From Longibacter salinarum (GTDB taxonomy: Bacteria; Bacteroidota; Rhodothermia; Rhodothermales; Salinibacteraceae): DNA of 64,000 nucleotides. Shown here one piece after another: positions 18,259 to 25,685 of this stretch. Location of the stretch: the NCBI RefSeq assembly GCF_002554795.1, contig NZ_PDEQ01000002.1, positions 62,001-126,000 on the forward strand, in the 5' to 3' direction. The position numbers were made by a program, and so were the translations under genes. Within the stretch, counting starts at the first letter, position 1. Each line of letters starts with the position of its first letter. The notes under the pieces are model-generated. The model worked only from the letters and a program-made list of their open reading frames with translations. It was not told the DNA's origin and searched no databases.

Positions 18259-18864
18259 TTACGAGTCCACGGTCGGGGCGAGCGACGTCTTACCCGACGC
18301 TTCGATCATCTTGCGTAAGTTTTTGAGTGCATAGCGCATCCGGCCCAGGGCCGTGTTGATCGATACGTCGGTAAGCTCAGCAATTTCTCGAAATGTCAGG
18401 TCCGTCGTCTGGCGAAGAAGCAGCACTTCTCGTTGCTCCGGTGCGAGCTGTTCGATATGTTCGTCGAGCCACTCGCGCTGCTCCGAGCGATGCAATTCTT
18501 CATCCGCAACCGGCGCATCATCCGGAAGCCGGTCCCAGAAAGAATAGCCTTCCTCCTCGTCTGAGGACACATCAGCCCACTTCTTCTGCTTCCGCATGTG
18601 ATCGATGGTCGCGTTTCTCGCAATGCGCATGACCCAGCTTTTCCAGTATCCCTGGCGGGTGTACGACCCCTGCCGGTCCTGCATCGCGTTGATCACACGC
18701 AGGAAGGTTTCCTGGAACAGGTCATTGGCAAGAGCACGATCTTTAACCATGCTCATGATATAGCCGAAAATTTGGTCCTGGTATCGTTCCACAAGCTGTC
18801 GGAAGGCACGTTCATCACCTTCCTCCAGGTAAGCGGAAACCAGTTCTTCGTCGGTGGGAGCCAT
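18259..18864 (-). CDS. ECF-family RNA polymerase sigma factor (RpoE/SigW-like)
   Basis: Directs RNA polymerase to a dedicated set of promoters. The 201 residues show region 2 (RYQDQIFGYIMSMVKDRALA, then DLFQETFLRVINAM and GYWKSWVMRIARNATIDHMR) and region 4 (LAPEQREVLLLRQ, TFREIAELTDVSINTALGRM). An acidic linker of about 45 residues joins the two. It is the first gene of a minus-strand operon with a membrane anti-sigma candidate and a coiled-coil secreted protein, so it probably responds to an envelope signal. Confidence 0.9.
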   Translation of the reverse strand: MAPTDEELVSAYLEEGDERAFRQLVERYQDQIFGYIMSMVKDRALANDLFQETFLRVINAMQDRQGSYTRQGYWKSWVMRIARNATIDHMRKQKKWADVSSDEEEGYSFWDRLPDDAPVADEELHRSEQREWLDEHIEQLAPEQREVLLLRQTTDLTFREIAELTDVSINTALGRMRYALKNLRKMIEASGKTSLAPTVDS

Positions 18865-19179
18865 GCGCGTGTGGGAAGCGCTCGTGATCGATCACCAGAC
18901 GGTGACGTCGCGTGGGATGATGCGAACGCACCGCTGTCTTCAATTATTGTACGGTCCAGAAAAAAAGATGCCTCACGCACTGGTCGTCCCGAGGTCGTGG
19001 CGTGTAGCAATAATACCAATCGCGTCTCGTCGCCCGGTGCGGTAAGAGAAACGACGGTTGGCGGACCATGTGGTTCACGTCTAATACGTAACGCCGCCAC
19101 TACTGTCCGATACGTAACACGTGCCGGAGAGGGAAGGCAGACCTCGCCGGTACGGCTGATCTTTCCCAACGTCTGCGAG
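18865..19179. other. Intergenic region upstream of the sigma-factor operon
   Basis: 315 nt. It contains a direct repeat TACGTAAC at about 19086 and 19112, spaced about 26 nt apart, which might be paired regulator sites. No gene is supported here; a long open frame through it is antisense to the sigma gene at its start. Confidence 0.35.
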
Positions 19180-20013
19180 ATGATGTCATACCTGTACGGA
19201 ATGGTCGCAACGCATCCGACTCGGGTGGACTGTGAACTGGTGGAGCGGCACGAGCAGAGAATCGCTACTGGAGAAAAGAGCGGTCGGGGTGTGCCAGCCT
19301 GGGGAACGGCTCACGTGTGCGAAGGAAATGTCACCACTCGACTTCAGCGCACACCGCAGCCCTACAGCCGGCGCACACGATCGGCTGCACAGGATGGGAT
19401 GAGCCGAACGTCACTGACATGGTGTCCGCCACCGGGGTCGGAGCGAGGCGTGCTCCAGCCCCTGGTGGAAGGCGCCTCGATGGCGGTGATTCGTGTATCC
19501 ATCGCCTCGGCAGAAGCCGTCTGCAGTGACATTCGGGGAGCACTCCGTCCGCGGCGCCGCGATGCGTTGAAGACGGATTCCCTTGCAGAGCACGTCTTTC
19601 AACTGCTGCTGGAACGGCGCGATCAGATGCCGTCACGCACGCCCATGCGGACGCTCCGGGCCGTTACGTGGAACGTGCTTCGCTGGAGTCAGCGTGCGGA
19701 TACGGACGTGTCGATCGGAGATGGCATGCAAATGCCACTGCTTCAGGTGCTCTGGAATAGTGGCACAACGGACGGACTGGTCGGATGCACCATCGGGGCA
19801 CCGCTCTGGTCGCTGCTCCGGACGGAGCCTCGCGGTTGCGGGATTTGTGGAACGGTGCACGCCGCTCGGACGCCCGAGAGAGAGTCCTACGCCGCCCGCA
19901 TTCTGGTAAGCGAGCCATTTACGGACGAAGAGTGGACGTCCGTACCGGGTGACAGCGTGTTCTCCGTCACGGCCGATGCACACATCGATCACGTCGCCAC
20001 GGCAAGTGCATGA
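19180..20013 (+). CDS. Hypothetical protein, weakly supported
   Basis: An open frame of 277 codons from ATG 19180. An internal ATG at 19480 would give 177 residues, and that part has the best codon pattern (third positions mostly G or C). The C-terminal portion (SEPFTDEEWTSVPGDSVFSV) looks protein-like, with several Cys and Trp residues. I recognise no domain and no signal peptide. It is divergent from the sigma factor. It may be a real but fast-evolving gene, or a chance frame in GC-rich DNA. Confidence 0.35.
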   Translation: MMSYLYGMVATHPTRVDCELVERHEQRIATGEKSGRGVPAWGTAHVCEGNVTTRLQRTPQPYSRRTRSAAQDGMSRTSLTWCPPPGSERGVLQPLVEGASMAVIRVSIASAEAVCSDIRGALRPRRRDALKTDSLAEHVFQLLLERRDQMPSRTPMRTLRAVTWNVLRWSQRADTDVSIGDGMQMPLLQVLWNSGTTDGLVGCTIGAPLWSLLRTEPRGCGICGTVHAARTPERESYAARILVSEPFTDEEWTSVPGDSVFSVTADAHIDHVATASA

Positions 20014-20181
20014 GGGCCGACTGCTTGCGTTGCTGGAGAATGAATCGACTCCAGTGCACCCGAAAAGCAATTTCGTCCGGCGCTGTGGAAACGGATTCGT
20101 CGTGGAATCGTCTCCTGTCTTGACAGCAGGGACTACGTTCCTGCGCGCACCTCGCTTCCCTGACGAATCGCTCCGACGGAC

Positions 20182-20655
20182 ATGTCTTTTCGCAACCGTC
20201 CTGCCCTCAGTTTTCTTATCGTTGTGCTCCTCCTGTTTGCCGGCTGTGGTGGATCGGAAGGGGACTCGAGCGCAACCGAGCAATTTGATCGCGCTCGCGC
20301 CTGGGTCGAGCAGCAATCTGCCGTCGTGAAGGATGTGGGCGAAATGATCGACGCGTACGAGCGGAACGACATGAAACGTGCCGCAGCCGAGATGGACAGT
20401 CTGCGTGGCAAGCTCAACTGGGAGGAACTGGGCAGCCCACAGATGCGCGACCGCATTCTGACGATCGGGACCGAGGTCTACGCTGCGCTCGATCGGACGG
20501 AAGACGCCGCTCGATTGATCGAGAATGCCCTGCCTCACCTCGACGGTGAACTGCGCACGCAGTGGGACGAACTCCGCGCACGCCTGGAGGATGGCTCCAT
20601 CCCCCGGACGCTGGACTCGGACGCAAGCGGCGAAGCGGTTGGGGAACGAGAGTGA
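20182..20655 (+). CDS. Small lipoprotein, function unknown
   Basis: 157 residues. The signal peptide FLIVVLLLFAGC carries a clear lipobox (FAGC). The mature part is helical and charged (FDRARAWVEQQSAVVKDVGE, RAAAEMDSLRGKLNWEEL) and looks like a short TPR-like or coiled domain. No family is recognised. The stop codon is followed within seven bases by G-rich short repeats, a pattern seen after several genes in this window. Confidence 0.75.
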   Translation: MSFRNRPALSFLIVVLLLFAGCGGSEGDSSATEQFDRARAWVEQQSAVVKDVGEMIDAYERNDMKRAAAEMDSLRGKLNWEELGSPQMRDRILTIGTEVYAALDRTEDAARLIENALPHLDGELRTQWDELRARLEDGSIPRTLDSDASGEAVGERE

Positions 20656-20722
20656 CGGAATGGGGGAGCGGGAGAAAGGGGGAGCGGGGGAAAGAGAGAA
20701 TGGGCACAGGGCAGGGGTTAAG
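20656..20722 (+). repeat. G-rich short tandem repeat directly after a stop codon
   Basis: Imperfect GGGGGAGCGGGAGAAA units follow the stop at 20653-20655. Four G runs of three to five bases lie within 20662-20690 with 3-5 nt loops, which could form a G-quadruplex in the mRNA 3' region. Confidence 0.7.
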
Positions 20723-20790
20723 AAATAGCCCTTCAACCGCGTAGCCGAGGGGACCTGTTATCCATGTCGCCACGGCGTGCCCCATGAACC

Positions 20791-21015
20791 CTGGCTACCG
20801 GACACTTTCACTGGAGCCTGCGTCACGTCCACATTCCCCGGCGCAGGTGTTCTTCGAATGCGTGGGAGTATGAGAGTATGGGAGCATGGCCGTGTGAGAG
20901 TTTGTCATTGCTCGACGCTCACGCCTTTTTTCGACATCCATAAGACCTAACGAGGTCCCTCTCTCGATGTCGCACAGAGATGATCCGGATTGAAATCAAA
21001 TCGTCCGGTAGCCAG
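20791..21015 (+). mobile_element. MITE-like element, copy A (225 bp)
   Basis: The ends are CTGGCTACCGGAC (left) and GTCCGGTAGCCAG (right), a perfect 13-bp terminal inverted repeat. The interior shares blocks with the other copies: GGGAGTATG-type short repeats, a TTTGTCATT motif, a region near GACCTAACGAGGTCC, and TGAAATCAAA before the right end. There is no coding capacity. Heptamers of type GAACCCT lie on both sides. Possible 9-bp flanks CCATGAACC and CCCGAAACC match at six positions only. Confidence 0.75.
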
Positions 21016-21130
21016 CCCGAAACCCTGAACCCTGTGGTCCCGGCAACATGGGTAACATCTCAGGACCATCCTGACTCGTCTTTTCCGGTTCGGTTCGATG
21101 ATTGGCCGTCCTTCCATTTTCGCAGGGATC

Positions 21131-21160
21131 AAGCGTCGCCCGGCCGTGCGACGCTTTTTT
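21131..21160 (+). terminator. Terminator-like hairpin in the nupC 3' intergenic region
   Basis: AAGCGTCGC / GCGACGCTT around an 8-nt loop, followed by TTTT on the plus strand. The nearest plus-strand gene ends 475 nt upstream, so either the transcript is long or an unrecognised short RNA ends here. Confidence 0.6.
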
Positions 21161-21207
21161 GTTTATTATCTCAGAGGGCATTCTCTTCAGGCTATTCGGC
21201 AGTCCGT

Positions 21208-21291
21208 CGAACCCTGAACCCTGAACCCTGAACCCTGAACCTTGAACCCTGAACCTTGAACCCTGAACCCTGAACCGTGAACCCTGAACCC
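21208..21291 (-). repeat. Heptamer array (GGGTTCA)n directly after the nupC stop codon
   Basis: About twelve imperfect copies of GAACCCT on the plus strand read as GGGTTCA on the transcribed strand. The array starts at the base next to the stop codon of the minus-strand nucleoside transporter gene. Variants include AAGGTTC and ACGGTTC. Four consecutive perfect units occur at the distal end (GGG with TTCA loops), a potential G-quadruplex. Confidence 0.9.
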
Positions 21292-22581
21292 TCAAGCCAC
21301 AAGCACGCCGGCGATGGTGGCCGTCATCCACGAGGCGAGTGCTCCACCGAGGACGGCGCGCAGTCCGAGGGCCGCGATTTCGCTGCGGCGTGACGGCGCG
21401 ATGCCGCCGATGCCGCCGATCTGAATTGCGATCGAGCTGAAGTTGGCGAAGCCGCAGAGCGCGTAGGTGCCGATGATGACCGAGCGACGGCTCATCACAT
21501 CCTTCAGGTCCTGAAGCGATGCGTACGCCACGAACTCATTGACGGCGACCTTTTCGCCAAGGAGCGTACCGAAGCTGAGGATGTCCGCCGCTTCGACGCC
21601 CATCGCCCAGGCGAGTGGGGCGAAGATGAATCCAAAGACGGCCTCGAGGGTCAGCCCTTCGAACCGCCCACCGGATGCGTTGGCGATCATTTCGTTCAAA
21701 CCGGTGATATTTCCGAATCCGCCGAGGACCCAGTTGATGACGGCGATCAGTGCAATGAACGCGAGGAGCATCGCGCCGACATTCAGCGCCAGCTTCAGGC
21801 CTTCCCCGGCGCCCGTTGCCGCCGCTTCGATGACGTTGTCATCTTCTTTCTCGACGTTCATGTCGGTCGCGCCGCGCGTTTCAGGCTCCTCCGTTTCCGG
21901 AACCAAAATCTTTGCCGTCACGATCGCAGCGGGCGCACTCATAATCGAGGCGGACAGAAGATGCTTCGCAAACAGAACCTGCTCGGCCTCGGTCTCGCCT
22001 CCGAGAAAGCTAATGTATGCCGCCAGTACACCTCCTGCGATTGTAGCCATTCCGCCGGACATTAGCGTCATGAGCTCACTGCGCGTCATTTTCTCGACGT
22101 ACGGTTCGACCACGAGGGGGGCCTCCGTCTGTCCGATGAACACGTTCGCGGCGGCCGACAGCGACTCGGCGCCGGAAATGCCGAGGGTTTTCTGCATCAA
22201 CCAGCCCATGCCCTTCACCAGCGGCTGCACGATCCCCAAGAAGTAAAGCACGCTCATCAGGGATGCGAAGAAAATAATCGTCGGCAATACCTGGAAGGCA
22301 AAATTATTGCCCATCTGGGGATTGCCGAGTTCGCCGAAGATGAACTTCGTGCCCTCGTACGTGAAGCTAAGCAGATCACGGAAGCCGGTCGCGATGGCAT
22401 CAAAGAGCAACTCACCGGGACCGGTCTTCAAGACAAGGAGAGCGAAGACCACCTGTAATCCAACCCCGGAGAGGACCAGCTTCCAGTCAATGGCTTTTCG
22501 GTTACTCGAGAAGGCAGCGGCGATTCCAATGAAAACGGCTAGCCCGATCAGGCCACGCAGCAGGGCGATGGGGAAAGACAT
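21292..22581 (-). CDS. nupC: Concentrative nucleoside transporter (NupC/CNT family)
   Basis: Imports nucleosides with Na+ or H+ across the inner membrane. The 429 residues span the CNT N-terminal, gate and C-terminal domains. Typical motifs are GNPQMGNNFAFQVLPTIIFFA, FIGQTEAPLVVEPY, MTLMSGGMATIAGGVLA, FATNEF-like VAVNEFVAYASL and LCGFANFSSIAIQIGG. The length is usual for the family. The stop codon abuts a (GGGTTCA)n array and a MITE-like element lies in the same downstream region. Another copy lies 188 nt upstream of the start. Confidence 0.93.
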   Translation of the reverse strand: MSFPIALLRGLIGLAVFIGIAAAFSSNRKAIDWKLVLSGVGLQVVFALLVLKTGPGELLFDAIATGFRDLLSFTYEGTKFIFGELGNPQMGNNFAFQVLPTIIFFASLMSVLYFLGIVQPLVKGMGWLMQKTLGISGAESLSAAANVFIGQTEAPLVVEPYVEKMTRSELMTLMSGGMATIAGGVLAAYISFLGGETEAEQVLFAKHLLSASIMSAPAAIVTAKILVPETEEPETRGATDMNVEKEDDNVIEAAATGAGEGLKLALNVGAMLLAFIALIAVINWVLGGFGNITGLNEMIANASGGRFEGLTLEAVFGFIFAPLAWAMGVEAADILSFGTLLGEKVAVNEFVAYASLQDLKDVMSRRSVIIGTYALCGFANFSSIAIQIGGIGGIAPSRRSEIAALGLRAVLGGALASWMTATIAGVLVA

Positions 22582-22768
22582 GCGGTGGGAGCGAGGTGAA
22601 GGGGGCGGAACGAGGGCAGGCGTAGCTCAGCGACACATCTACGTGTTCTAAAAATACAATCAGGCACGAGGAGGGCAAGCACAACTCGATGCTGATTCGA
22701 TGAGAGATGAAGGAAAAATCGTAATCACGCTAAGATGTCGTGAAGAGGAGGCCGTTACACCGCCAGAG

Positions 22769-22973
22769 TTACCTACCAGACACGTTCATAAGAGCGTGTG
22801 TCATTTCAGCATTTCCCGGTACGGCTGCGCCGACATGCACGGGAGTATGGGGAATGGGCGCAGGAGAGTGCATCATGTTCGACGATAGCGCTTCGTTTAC
22901 GAGACGCACGAGGTCTGCTTCCCGATGACATGCGAAGACATCCAGGTTTGAAATCAACCGGTCCGGTAGCTAG
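22769..22973 (+). mobile_element. MITE-like element, copy B (205 bp), with 9-bp target duplication
   Basis: The element is bounded by a perfect 9-bp direct repeat CCGCCAGAG (22760-22768 and 22974-22982). The left end TTACCTACCAGAC is the inverted counterpart of the right end GTCCGGTAGCTAG. The interior contains ACACGTTCATAAGAGCG, GTGTGTCATTTCAGCATT and the shared GTTCGACGATAGCGC block, closely matching copy E. No protein is encoded. The remainder of the 22582-23167 gap holds only the nupC promoter side and the M1 peptidase terminator. Confidence 0.85.
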
Positions 22974-23072
22974 CCGCCAGAGCGCAGCATATCGATTTTC
23001 TGCTCTAGGGTTGTAGACGTCCAGACATCCCGCTGTAAATGCGGTCCAGCGATTACTTCAACCGACGTAGAC

Positions 23073-23108
23073 AAAAAAATGGACGCCTCGACGGATGTCG
23101 GGGCGCCC
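23073..23108 (-). terminator. Rho-independent terminator of the M1 peptidase gene
   Basis: On the minus strand a 12-bp imperfect stem (GGGCGCCCCGAC / GTCGAGGCGTCC) with loop ATCC precedes an interrupted T run (ATTTTTTT). It lies 60 nt after the peptidase stop. Confidence 0.85.
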
Positions 23109-23167
23109 TGGATTGACTCTCTGCAGGCGAAAGAGGCCAGTCGGTGAGAATTACCTGGTCTACTGCT

Positions 23168-25186
23168 TCAGGAGTCGCTACCCGAAGACTGTGATGTCGA
23201 ACTTGCGTCCGACGCGGTCCACGTGTTGTTGCTGTGATCGATATCGGGAAGAATCTGCTGCGCGTCGATCACGACCTTTGTTACCGGGGACGTGGAATCC
23301 ACGGCGATCGTGTGGACATCGCCGGTGACGAACGCTTCGGCGGGAATACGGTGGTCTTCCGTCGTGCCGTCTTCGAACGTGACCTGCACCGGCATCGGCA
23401 TCATCAATTCGCCGCTGTTCTCGACCCGAACGAACGTCTCGTCGTTGGACTGGACGGTGACGTCAGTCACGCCAAAGTCGAGCACGTCGGTCTCGTAGAA
23501 CCAGCTCCGGACGAAGTAGTCCAGGTCCACGCCCGTTTCGTTTTCAAGCGTGCGGAAGAAGTCCGACGGCTGCGGGTGCTTGTACGCCCATCGGTCGATG
23601 TACGTCTTGAACGCTGCGTCGAAGGCGTCCGGGCCGATGATCCACTCGCGGAGCAGCAATAAACCAGTGGCCGGCTTGCGGTAGGCGAGGAAGCCGAGGG
23701 CGTTGCGCCGCATGTGATCCGCGTGCGTCGCCGACGGCTGCTGTCCGCCGATCCCTTTCATTGACGCCGTGAAGACGCGGGTCAGTCGCTGCATCTGCGT
23801 CTGGATGTCGCTGTCGTAGAATTCGATCGTCGAGTACACGTTGAGGAAGGAGTTAATGCCCTCGTCCATCCAGACGTGCCGTCGCTCGTCTGAGCCAACA
23901 ATCATTGGAAACCAGGTGTGACCGAACTCGTGGTCCGTCACGCCAAAGAGACCGCGGCCACGGGCGTCGACCGAGCAGAACATGATCTGCGGGTATTCCA
24001 TCCCACCCACGATTCCGGCGACGTTGATGGCGACGGGATACGGGTAGGACTCCCATTTTTCAGAGTAATGCTCGATGGAGTGCTTCACGTACTCCGTCGA
24101 GCGCTCCCACCCCGGATTCCCCTCTGTACCGATCCCTTCGCGCGGGTAGAGCGACATCGCAAGAATATCGCCGTCTCCCGTTTTTGCGCGGGCTGCGTCC
24201 CAGATGAACGCATCGGAGGCGGCCCAGGCCACGTCACGCACGTTTTCGGCGCGGTACTGCCAGGTCATCTCGCCGGAGCCGTCCGGACGCGTGGCGTCGG
24301 ATCCCGCTTCACTTTCTGTGATGATGTGAACGGTTTCGTCGCTGGAGCGGGCCTCATCCAGTCGATCGCGCTGCGTGGAGGTCAACACGTCCTCCGCATT
24401 CTGAAGCTCGCCGCTGGCCGTGACGACGTAGTCATGTGGGACCGTTATGCTCACGTCGAAGTCCCCATACTCCAGGTAGAATTCGCCCTGGCCGAGGTAA
24501 GGAAGCGTATTCCAGCCGTTGACGTCATCGTACACGGCCATCCGCGGGTACCACTGCGCGAACTCGTAGACTGTACCCTTCTCAACATCGAGGCGTCCGT
24601 GTCGGTCCGCACCGTACTTCGGCTGGATGAACGAGAAGTCCATTGAGAGCTTTAGCGTGCCCCCGTTCGCTTCGAGAGGCTCGTCGAGAGAGATCCGCAT
24701 GCGTGTGCCGTCGACGCGATAGGTCGCATCGCGCGAGTCGGATCCGCGATTCACCTGAATGTTCGATAGCTCGTAGCCGCCATTCTCAAACGCTCCGCTA
24801 AACCGTGCATCCGGCGGGGTGAGTCGAGCTCCGCGGCTGTCCGGGTCGAAGAGGTTCTGCTCCAGGTGGACCCAGAGATGCGTCAGATCGTGCGGTGAGT
24901 TGTTCGTGTACGTGATGGTCTCTCTCCCGGAGACGCGGTTCGTTTCCGGGTCGAGGGTCACGTCGATGACGTAGTCCGCTTCGTTTTGCCAGTATTCCGT
25001 ACCGGGACGCCCATCGCTTGCGCGAAAGACATCCGGGTTCGGAAACTCGATTGGTGCGAAGGAGGACTGGTTGAGACTCGCTGCATCGTTCGACTCGGAA
25101 TACTGAGCCGTGACAGAGGCCGGCATAGAGCCGAGAAACAGCAGCATAAGAAGTGCCGCACCAGCGGCCTGAAGGCGTGATATCAT
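23168..25186 (-). CDS. Secreted M1-family zinc metallopeptidase
   Basis: An exported aminopeptidase-type enzyme of 672 residues. The signal peptide is AAGALLMLLFLGSMPASVTA. An N-terminal beta domain (about residues 50-280) precedes the gluzincin catalytic domain with HEFGH (zinc ligands and catalytic Glu). The third zinc ligand lies in WMDEGINSFLNVYSTIEF. The exopeptidase motif appears as GGMEY in place of GxMEN, seen in several Bacteroidota M1 members. The ATG at 25186 gives the signal peptide; an upstream codon at 25252 is unlikely. It is monocistronic with its own terminator. Confidence 0.9.
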   Translation of the reverse strand: MISRLQAAGAALLMLLFLGSMPASVTAQYSESNDAASLNQSSFAPIEFPNPDVFRASDGRPGTEYWQNEADYVIDVTLDPETNRVSGRETITYTNNSPHDLTHLWVHLEQNLFDPDSRGARLTPPDARFSGAFENGGYELSNIQVNRGSDSRDATYRVDGTRMRISLDEPLEANGGTLKLSMDFSFIQPKYGADRHGRLDVEKGTVYEFAQWYPRMAVYDDVNGWNTLPYLGQGEFYLEYGDFDVSITVPHDYVVTASGELQNAEDVLTSTQRDRLDEARSSDETVHIITESEAGSDATRPDGSGEMTWQYRAENVRDVAWAASDAFIWDAARAKTGDGDILAMSLYPREGIGTEGNPGWERSTEYVKHSIEHYSEKWESYPYPVAINVAGIVGGMEYPQIMFCSVDARGRGLFGVTDHEFGHTWFPMIVGSDERRHVWMDEGINSFLNVYSTIEFYDSDIQTQMQRLTRVFTASMKGIGGQQPSATHADHMRRNALGFLAYRKPATGLLLLREWIIGPDAFDAAFKTYIDRWAYKHPQPSDFFRTLENETGVDLDYFVRSWFYETDVLDFGVTDVTVQSNDETFVRVENSGELMMPMPVQVTFEDGTTEDHRIPAEAFVTGDVHTIAVDSTSPVTKVVIDAQQILPDIDHSNNTWTASDASSTSQSSGSDS

Positions 25187-25685
25187 GGGGGAAAGGGAAA
25201 TGCGGAGTAGAAAGTGAACGTCCGTTGTCGCGCCGGGAGCGCGGACAGGCACAACATCAACGGAAGGTCGGACGAATCGTTACACTGGGCCAACTTGTTG
25301 TGTCATGTGTTGTCATTTAATCCGGCTGGGCCTCAATGGTTGCATCAACGCATGAGGCGCAGGAAAACCTTTTGTCTTTCGTCAGACGGATGCGTTTTGT
25401 TTTCGATTACCGTCACATAGACTCGTCGCAGCCAGGCTCGATGGAGGATTGTCCGTTGAAAAGAAGCGACTGGACATGTATAATATGTTTATAATATGTG
25501 TTTATGGTAGCCCATGCCCACGAATCTGTGTGTGGTGAGGCCAGATTTCGCACCGTTTCCCGCATCTTCAGCGAACGTAGCACTTTTCGCGTCGTACGGA
25601 ACGTGCATGTCTAACAGCAAGACGGCGGAGGCTTCACCTGTCCTCCCTCGTCCCGAAAGTCCCAAAGAGAGCGCCCGTTCGTTTT
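25187..25685 (+). promoter_or_regulatory. Divergent promoter region with consensus promoter before the helicase gene
   Basis: This 499-nt gap contains TTGAAA (25456-25461), a 17-bp spacer and TATAAT (25479-25484). A second AT-rich TATAAT lies 9 nt further on. It is the best sigma-70-like promoter in the window and reads toward the helicase gene, leaving a leader of about 195 nt. No gene is evident in the gap; a 90-codon frame from 25514 overlaps the helicase start in another frame and is not convincing. Confidence 0.6.

Noticed and set aside
18598-20013. A 471-codon plus-strand open frame
   Set aside because: Its first half is antisense to the sigma-factor gene and shows no protein character. 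Only the part from 19180 (better from 19480) was kept as a weak hypothetical gene.
19633-20736. A 367-codon minus-strand open frame
   Set aside because: Overlaps the well-supported lipoprotein gene at 20182 and runs into the G-rich repeats; no domain.
21208-21291. CRISPR array
   Set aside because: Heptamers are contiguous with no spacers; they are simple tandem repeats.
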